DNA of 9,768 nt from Eubacteriaceae bacterium (GTDB lineage: Bacteria; Bacillota; Clostridia; Lachnospirales; Lachnospiraceae), in the NCBI GenBank assembly GCA_902362875.1, contig CABIYF010000048.1, positions 1 through 9,768 of the forward strand. The letters run 5' to 3'. How positions within the stretch are numbered: the first letter of the stretch is position 1; every line of letters starts with the position of its first letter. Shown piece by piece: positions 5,915 to 9,768 of the stretch. A model generated the notes under the pieces. That model made no database searches and was not told where the DNA came from. It saw only the letters and a program-made list of their open reading frames with translations. A program made the position numbers and the translations under genes.

Positions 5915-6748
5915 ATGAAAACAAAGACCTTATATATTTCGGATCTTGATGGAACACTACTGGCTTCTGATGGTCATATCAGTGATAAAAGCCGTGATAT
6001 CTTAAATAAAGTAATGAAAGACGGAGCGAAAGTAAGTATTGCAACATCTAGAAACTTATTTGCTTTTGATCAAAGAGTTTCTGGCGTTGATTTTTCGATT
6101 CCTGTCATTTTAAATACAGGCGGCTGTATCTATAACTGTCAGAAAAAACATTATGATGTAATTTCTGATATTCCTTTTGACCGTGTCCTTCAATTAAAGA
6201 AGATTCTTGATGAAAATAAGATTGCTTCTTTTATTTATGGATTGGTCGATGAGGAGTTGTATCTTCTATATGAAGGACTTTTTGATGAAGCTGATCAGGC
6301 TTACATTAAAAAACGTGGACCGATGTATCATACATTCAAAAAAGATCTTGCTTCTTTATCTGAAATGGCAGATTCCTGCAAAGTGATTTTCTATGTTGGA
6401 TATGGTTCTTATGAAAAGACGAAACGTATTCTTGATCTTTCCGCTTCTGTTGATGGAATTAAGGCAACGATCACGAAGGATATTTATACTGGAAATTATT
6501 TTATTGAAATTTGTGAGGAATCTGTATCGAAGGCTTCTGCAATTTTGAAATTGAAGGAGATGTATGACATTGATGAGATTGTTGCGTTTGGGGATAATGT
6601 GAATGATGTGGAGATGCTTGAATTGTCTGATCGATGTTATGTGCCGGAAAATGGATTGCCGCAGATTCGTGAGATGGCGGATATGGTGATTGAGGAGAAT
6701 GATACAGATAGTGTGGCTCGATTTATTGCGAAGGATTATTATAAATAA
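5915..6748 (+). CDS. Cof-type HAD-IIB family phosphatase
   Basis: This is a cytosolic haloacid-dehalogenase phosphatase of 277 residues, a usual size for Cof/YidA-type enzymes that act on sugar phosphates and similar small metabolites. Motif I is ISDLDGTLL with nucleophile Asp10 and general acid Asp12; motif II is Thr44 in SIATSR; motif III is Lys206 in ESVSKASAI; motif IV is GDNVNDVEML (226-235). The C2B cap lies between about 80 and 190. AAGGA (5901-5905) precedes the ATG by nine bases; the frame is open further upstream to about 5807, but that region holds the promoter and the palindrome. It diverges from the aldolase operon and converges on the GH1 gene. A role in dephosphorylating an intermediate of the neighbouring sugar pathways is plausible but unproven. 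Confidence 0.9.
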   Translation: MKTKTLYISDLDGTLLASDGHISDKSRDILNKVMKDGAKVSIATSRNLFAFDQRVSGVDFSIPVILNTGGCIYNCQKKHYDVISDIPFDRVLQLKKILDENKIASFIYGLVDEELYLLYEGLFDEADQAYIKKRGPMYHTFKKDLASLSEMADSCKVIFYVGYGSYEKTKRILDLSASVDGIKATITKDIYTGNYFIEICEESVSKASAILKLKEMYDIDEIVAFGDNVNDVEMLELSDRCYVPENGLPQIREMADMVIEENDTDSVARFIAKDYYK

Positions 6749-6778
6749 TTGTTTGTGGCTACCCTTTAGGCTGTGGAT

Positions 6779-6927
6779 GAAAATTTCCAATATATATCGG
6801 GCAGGAACGCATTCTCATTCGGATTCTCACGTAGCTGTACTAAGCTCATGAACGATCTTACGATCATCCATTCGCTAAGTGCAGACGTGTTCATACGGTT
6901 CCTGCCCGATATATATTGGAAATTTTC
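6779..6927. repeat. 149-bp palindromic element with 30-bp perfect inverted ends (MITE/REP-like)
   Basis: The arms 6779-6808 and 6898-6927 are exact reverse complements over 30 bases, beginning GAAAATTTCCAATATATATC and ending GGGCAGGAAC. The 89-base interior has no ORF of note. It contains ATTCTCA twice (6811-6817 and 6823-6829) and a nested pair ATGAAC/GTTCAT (6848-6853 and 6889-6894). It sits between the convergent HAD and GH1 genes, so it may also help to end transcription. The compact shape suggests a non-autonomous mobile or palindromic repeat, but no second copy lies in the window and no clear target duplication is seen. Confidence 0.65.
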
Positions 6928-6959
6928 TTTGATTTAGGGTATTGGAATTGTTGCTTGGA

Positions 6960-6977
6960 AAAAGTCTGTTGACTTTT
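6960..6977 (-). terminator. Possible terminator of the GH1 transcript
   Basis: On the minus strand AAAAGTC, loop AACA, then GACTTTT followed by TCC. This is a short 7-bp stem running into a U-rich stretch, about 80 bases after the GH1 stop codon. It is small, so only tentative. Confidence 0.3.
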
Positions 6978-7052
6978 CTAACCGATTTTTTGATGATTTT
7001 GCAACTTTTCCAACCGTTTTTTTAAGATTTTTGCAACTTTTCCAACTTTTTG
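6969..7052. repeat. Three imperfect 32-bp tandem repeats
   Basis: Units begin at about 6969, 7001 and 7033, each with a core close to CAACTTTTCCAACC followed by a T-rich tail; the third is cut short by the GH1 stop codon. The second and third share GCAACTTTTCCAAC exactly, the first is more diverged. Function unknown; it could be replication slippage or part of the GH1 3' region. Confidence 0.5.
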
Positions 7053-7054
7053 TC

Positions 7055-8446
7055 TCATACTTCTCTGTCTTTCATGATTTCCTTGAACCAATACAGCGAT
7101 TTCTTGGGAATTCTGTTTCCTGTTTTGAGGTCTAATTCTAATAATCCGTATCGATTCTTGAATGCATTGATTGCTGACAGATTGTCTACAAATGACCAGA
7201 CAAAATATCCAAAACAGTTTGATCCCATATTTCTTACTTTTAAGGCTCTCTGTAAATGTCCTTTTAGAAAATCGATACGGTAGTCGTCATCAATGTATCC
7301 TTCTTTGTTTCGGTATCTGTCTTCACCTTCGATTCCGATTCCATTTTCACTGATAAACCATGGAATGTTTCCATAGTCTTCTTTGATCCTCATTCCGATA
7401 TCCACAACAGCTTCTTCGTAAATCTCCCATCCTCTGTCGGCATTATATTTTCTGCCTGGCATTTCCCATGGTTCGTAATAGAATTCTGGATGGAATACAT
7501 CTTTGTCGTATGCTGTTTCTCTTGCTTTGACGCGGATTGGGAAATAGTAATCGATTCCTAACATATCTATGCGGTATTTTTTGATATCTTCAAAATCTGC
7601 CTGTTCATATGCAAACATGCAATCATGTTCTTCTAATTTTCTTAATAATTCTTGTGGAAATTCTCCCTTTAAGTATGGATTGAGATAGATTCTTACCTGA
7701 AATAAGTCCGCATAGTAGGCTGCTTGTACATCTCTTGCTTCTCCGCTTCTTGCATAGATTGGTGTCATATGTAACATAACTCCGAGTCTGCATCCATCTT
7801 CTTTATATGGTTTGATTGCTTTGACTGCTTTGGTTGTCGCGAGGATTTTATGAAAATGTGCCTGATATGCTTCTTTTGGTGCATGTTTAAATGGGTACCA
7901 GATTCCATCCATATAACCGTTATCAATTGGAATATTTGGTTCTGTGAAGGCAAACCATAATTTTACTTCTTTATGAAATTCTTTTAATACTGCTTTTACA
8001 TACTGTTCATAAAGATATACTGTCTCCCTTCCAACCCATCCATTATATTTTTCAAATAATATTGCTGGAATATCCCAATGTTCCAGTGATATGACTGGTT
8101 TCATTCCATTTTTCTTGATTTCATGGATGACATCTCTGTAAAATTCCACGGCATCATTATCTACAATTCCCGCAATTGGGTCTTTCATAAATCTTGCCCA
8201 TTGGATCGTAAAGCGAAATCCTGTCATTCCAAAAGATGCCATCGTTTTGATATCTTCTTTGTAATGATGATAAAAATCACTTGCTTTTTTGGGTCCTACA
8301 TCGTCATACCAGATCTCTGGATTTGTATTATAAAAAAGTTCTGCCCAGCTCTCCTGTCCTTCTTTTTTTCCTGCACATCCTTCAATCTGCCATGCACTGC
8401 TTGATGTTCCGATCAAAAAATCTGCTGGTATCCGCTGTTTTTCCAT
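7055..8446 (-). CDS. Glycoside hydrolase family 1, 6-phospho-beta-glucosidase-like
   Basis: This retaining beta-glycosidase has 463 residues, a full-length GH1 TIM barrel with no signal peptide, so it acts in the cytosol, probably on phosphorylated glycosides brought in by a PTS. The N-terminal signature is FLIGTSSSAWQIEG (10-23), and EHWDIP (122-127) carries the conserved His-Trp. The acid/base is Glu169 in FTEPN and the nucleophile is Glu367 in ISENG. The C-terminal loop DNLSAINAFKNRYG (421-434) has Ser424 and Tyr433 in the positions of the 6-phospho-glycosidase motif S-x6-K-x-Y, with Lys430 one residue early; the Glu-Trp typical of non-phospho beta-glucosidases is absent. Thr168 replaces the nearly invariant Asn before the acid/base Glu. 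TAAGGAGA (8456-8463) precedes the ATG by nine bases. It follows PTS IID on the same strand. Confidence 0.9.
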   Translation of the reverse strand: MEKQRIPADFLIGTSSSAWQIEGCAGKKEGQESWAELFYNTNPEIWYDDVGPKKASDFYHHYKEDIKTMASFGMTGFRFTIQWARFMKDPIAGIVDNDAVEFYRDVIHEIKKNGMKPVISLEHWDIPAILFEKYNGWVGRETVYLYEQYVKAVLKEFHKEVKLWFAFTEPNIPIDNGYMDGIWYPFKHAPKEAYQAHFHKILATTKAVKAIKPYKEDGCRLGVMLHMTPIYARSGEARDVQAAYYADLFQVRIYLNPYLKGEFPQELLRKLEEHDCMFAYEQADFEDIKKYRIDMLGIDYYFPIRVKARETAYDKDVFHPEFYYEPWEMPGRKYNADRGWEIYEEAVVDIGMRIKEDYGNIPWFISENGIGIEGEDRYRNKEGYIDDDYRIDFLKGHLQRALKVRNMGSNCFGYFVWSFVDNLSAINAFKNRYGLLELDLKTGNRIPKKSLYWFKEIMKDREV

Positions 8447-8472
8447 AACTTTTCATCTCCTTATGATCTCAT

Positions 8473-8500
8473 TTTATATGCGAAAAAGTCTCGATGCAAA
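8473..8500 (-). promoter_or_regulatory. Possible promoter of the GH1 gene
   Basis: On the minus strand TTTGCA (8495-8500), 16 bases, then TATAAA (8473-8478). It would let the GH1 gene be expressed separately from the upstream PTS genes. The -35 match is partial. Confidence 0.35.
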
Positions 8501-8536
8501 ACATTTAAATTGCCATTCAATGTTTCGCACCGAAAC
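8496..8536. promoter_or_regulatory. Nested inverted repeats upstream of GH1 (candidate operator)
   Basis: GTTTCG-CAC-CGAAAC (8522-8536) is a perfect 6-bp inverted repeat with a 3-base centre, lying just upstream of the possible -35. A second pair, GCAAAACATT (8496-8505) and AATGTTTCGC (8519-8528), matches in 9 of 10 and overlaps it. Neither is followed by a T-run on the minus strand, so an operator is more likely than a terminator. Confidence 0.4.
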
Positions 8537-8573
8537 TATTTTCACTCTTTATTTAGAGGTTTTATACTTATGA

Positions 8574-9413
8574 TTAATAGCTTAATCCTGGGTTAAAGAA
8601 TCCAACTAATACACCCACGAATGCAACTGCTAACATGATTGCCATTGTAGCAAGTGGAGACATTTTCTTCTTGCTCATTAACCACCAGCATAGTAATACA
8701 AATACTACATTTAAAATCTTAGGATAAATTCCGTCTAAAGAACTCTGTAATGTAATACCTTCCGTTCCTGCTGCTTTCTTAACGATAACAAGAGATGTTG
8801 TAATATTGATCCATGTTGCTGCTACTGCACCGATTACGATTGTTCCGACCATGATGATCGCTTCTCGTATGGCCATCGCGGTTTCACCGACGACGAGAGC
8901 AACTGCTTTTTCACCAAGATTATATCCTTTGTAGTATAAGAAACGCATTCCAAGTACAGAAATTAAGTTCCATGCTACAATATAGAATACAGCTCCTAAA
9001 GGACTTCCATTTGTTGACATACTAAGTGCGATACCTAATAATAACGGAATCAATGTTCCTACAACGATGGAATCTCCAATTCCTGCTAATGGTCCCATTA
9101 ATCCGGCACGGATACCATTGATCAGGTCACCATCTACTTCTTCTCCGTTTGCTCTTGCTTCTTCAAGACCAGCTGTGACTCCGACTACCAGCGATCCACC
9201 TAACTGTGGCTCTGTATTAAAGAAACTAGAATATGTTGTCAGTGCTTCTTTCTGTTCTTCTTTGCTGTCATATAATTCTTCGATCAGTGGCAACATAGAA
9301 CACATATATCCAAATGTCTGCATATGTTCATATGTAAAACATGTTAAATGTCCATGAAACCATAACCAGAAGGATTTGTTTAACGCTTTTTTAGATAATT
9401 TTTTCGCTGCCAT
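8574..9413 (-). CDS. PTS mannose/fructose/sorbose-family subunit IID
   Basis: This is membrane subunit IID of a mannose-family phosphotransferase system, which with IIC forms the sugar channel and hands the sugar to IIB for phosphorylation. The 279-residue length is normal. Diagnostic segments are the N-terminal cytoplasmic region SFWLWFHGHLTCFTYEHMQ (14-32), TEPQLGGS (67-74) and GPLAGIGDS (107-115), followed by hydrophobic segments at about 117-135, 140-157, 184-203, 232-246 and 254-273. The ATG at 9413 follows the IIC stop by one base, and GAGGAGG (9422-9428) lies within the 3' end of IIC, so the two were built as a coupled pair. A further in-frame ATG at 9446 lies within IIC and lacks this ribosome site. 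The specific sugar cannot be read from sequence; the GH1 neighbour suggests a beta-linked disaccharide or aryl-glycoside. Confidence 0.9.
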   Translation of the reverse strand: MAAKKLSKKALNKSFWLWFHGHLTCFTYEHMQTFGYMCSMLPLIEELYDSKEEQKEALTTYSSFFNTEPQLGGSLVVGVTAGLEEARANGEEVDGDLINGIRAGLMGPLAGIGDSIVVGTLIPLLLGIALSMSTNGSPLGAVFYIVAWNLISVLGMRFLYYKGYNLGEKAVALVVGETAMAIREAIIMVGTIVIGAVAATWINITTSLVIVKKAAGTEGITLQSSLDGIYPKILNVVFVLLCWWLMSKKKMSPLATMAIMLAVAFVGVLVGFFNPGLSY

Positions 9414-9414
9414 A

Positions 9415-9675
9415 TTAGATATCCTCCTCTTCTTCAAAGTCATCATCAGCTGCTACTGCAACATGTTTTGCTGCATTTGCTTTTACCTGATAGTAGATCC
9501 ATGCCATAAATCCACCGATGATCGCTGCTGCTACAAGGTTACATCCCATAACTGCTGCTAATGTAAATCCAAACATGAAGATCAGAATATCGATCGGACG
9601 GTTTGCTACCTGTTTTAATAAGATTGCAATACCTACGCAAGGAAGAAGGCTTCCAAGTGTTAAGATCGTCATCAT
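9415..9675 (-). pseudogene. PTS mannose-family subunit IIC, C-terminal remnant
   Basis: Only the last 86 or so residues of a IIC subunit are present, against roughly 250-270 in the family. LGSLLPCVGIAILL (about 7-20), the hydrophobic stretch FMFGFTLAAVMG (about 33-44) and NLVAAAIIGGFMAWIYY (about 46-62) match the usual IIC C-terminus, and the protein ends in an acidic tail DDDFEEEED. Upstream of the first ATG (9675) the frame meets a TAA at 9712-9714, there is no ribosome site, and the other two minus-strand frames contain stops and no IIC-like residues. The rest of IIC is therefore missing or displaced. The break may be a deletion, insertion or inversion, or an error at a contig end. If the remnant is translated it could not form a working channel half alone. 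Confidence 0.6.
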
Positions 9676-9768
9676 GAAAACTGATATGTAATGACCTTTG
9701 TCAATAGTAAATTAACAGAAATCACAACAAATTTTTATTTTATTGTTTCTGAAGACATCCAGAAAGAG
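9676..9768. other. Non-IIC sequence upstream of the truncated IIC
   Basis: This 93-base stretch is where the IIC N-terminal coding part should be, but all three minus-strand frames are closed. It holds an AT-rich segment, a TTGACA (minus strand, 9698-9703) with no -10 at the right distance, and a small hairpin (TTTCTG.../...CAGAAA, about 9745-9764). It may be the edge of an inserted or rearranged segment, or the tail of another gene. Confidence 0.4.

Noticed and set aside
6356..6790. Open frame of 144 codons on the minus strand opposite the HAD gene
   Set aside because: It lies antisense to the well-supported phosphatase, is rich in His, Ile and Arg with no recognisable motif, and has no ribosome site.
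6969..7052. 32-base spacing of repeats considered as a CRISPR array
   Set aside because: The units are contiguous and degenerate with no unique spacers, low complexity and no cas genes.

Overview
The window looks like ordinary chromosome from a low-GC, gut-type member of the Clostridia, most likely Lachnospiraceae. The evidence is AT-rich DNA, strong GGAGG-type ribosome sites, a lipoprotein with a Gram-positive-style lipobox, and a mannose-family PTS beside a phospho-sugar GH1 enzyme. The genus is an inference. I see no tRNA, rRNA, CRISPR array, phage gene or recognisable transposase.

Layout from left to right. A minus-strand alpha/beta hydrolase (89-994) and a plus-strand lipoprotein (1114-1899) diverge from a short shared promoter region. 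A plus-strand radical SAM protein of the TIGR01212/YtqA family follows (2197-3114). A strong bidirectional terminator (3177-3212) separates it from a minus-strand group transcribed from about 5673 down to 3248: a divergent deoxyribose-phosphate-aldolase-like protein, a YdcF/DUF218 protein and a DeoR/GlpR-type regulator. A divergent promoter region (5616-5914) leads on the other side to a plus-strand Cof-type HAD phosphatase (5915-6748). Next comes a 149-bp element bounded by 30-bp perfect inverted repeats (6779-6927), then three 32-bp repeats. The right third is again minus strand: a GH1 6-phospho-beta-glycosidase-like enzyme (7055-8446), PTS subunit IID (8574-9413) and the C-terminal remnant of PTS subunit IIC (9415-9675).

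How the genes may work together. The GH1-PTS segment is a sugar uptake and phospho-glycoside hydrolysis module, but its IIC looks broken inside the window. The aldolase, YdcF-like and DeoR genes look like a small carbon-metabolism operon under local control. The most informative regulatory observation is a 17-position block, 15 of 17 identical, between the -35 and -10 of both the aldolase promoter and the regulator's own promoter. It contains a GlpR-like TGTTCG half-site, so it is a good candidate for the regulator's operator. The aldolase departs from DeoC in its phosphate-binding motifs, and the GH1 enzyme has Thr in place of the usual Asn before its acid/base Glu. The real substrates may therefore not be the textbook ones.

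No clearly new multi-gene system is visible. The items most worth following up are the shared operator, the hairpin placed between ribosome site and start codon of the aldolase, the 15-bp palindrome at the predicted start of the HAD transcript, the 149-bp palindromic element and the truncated IIC.
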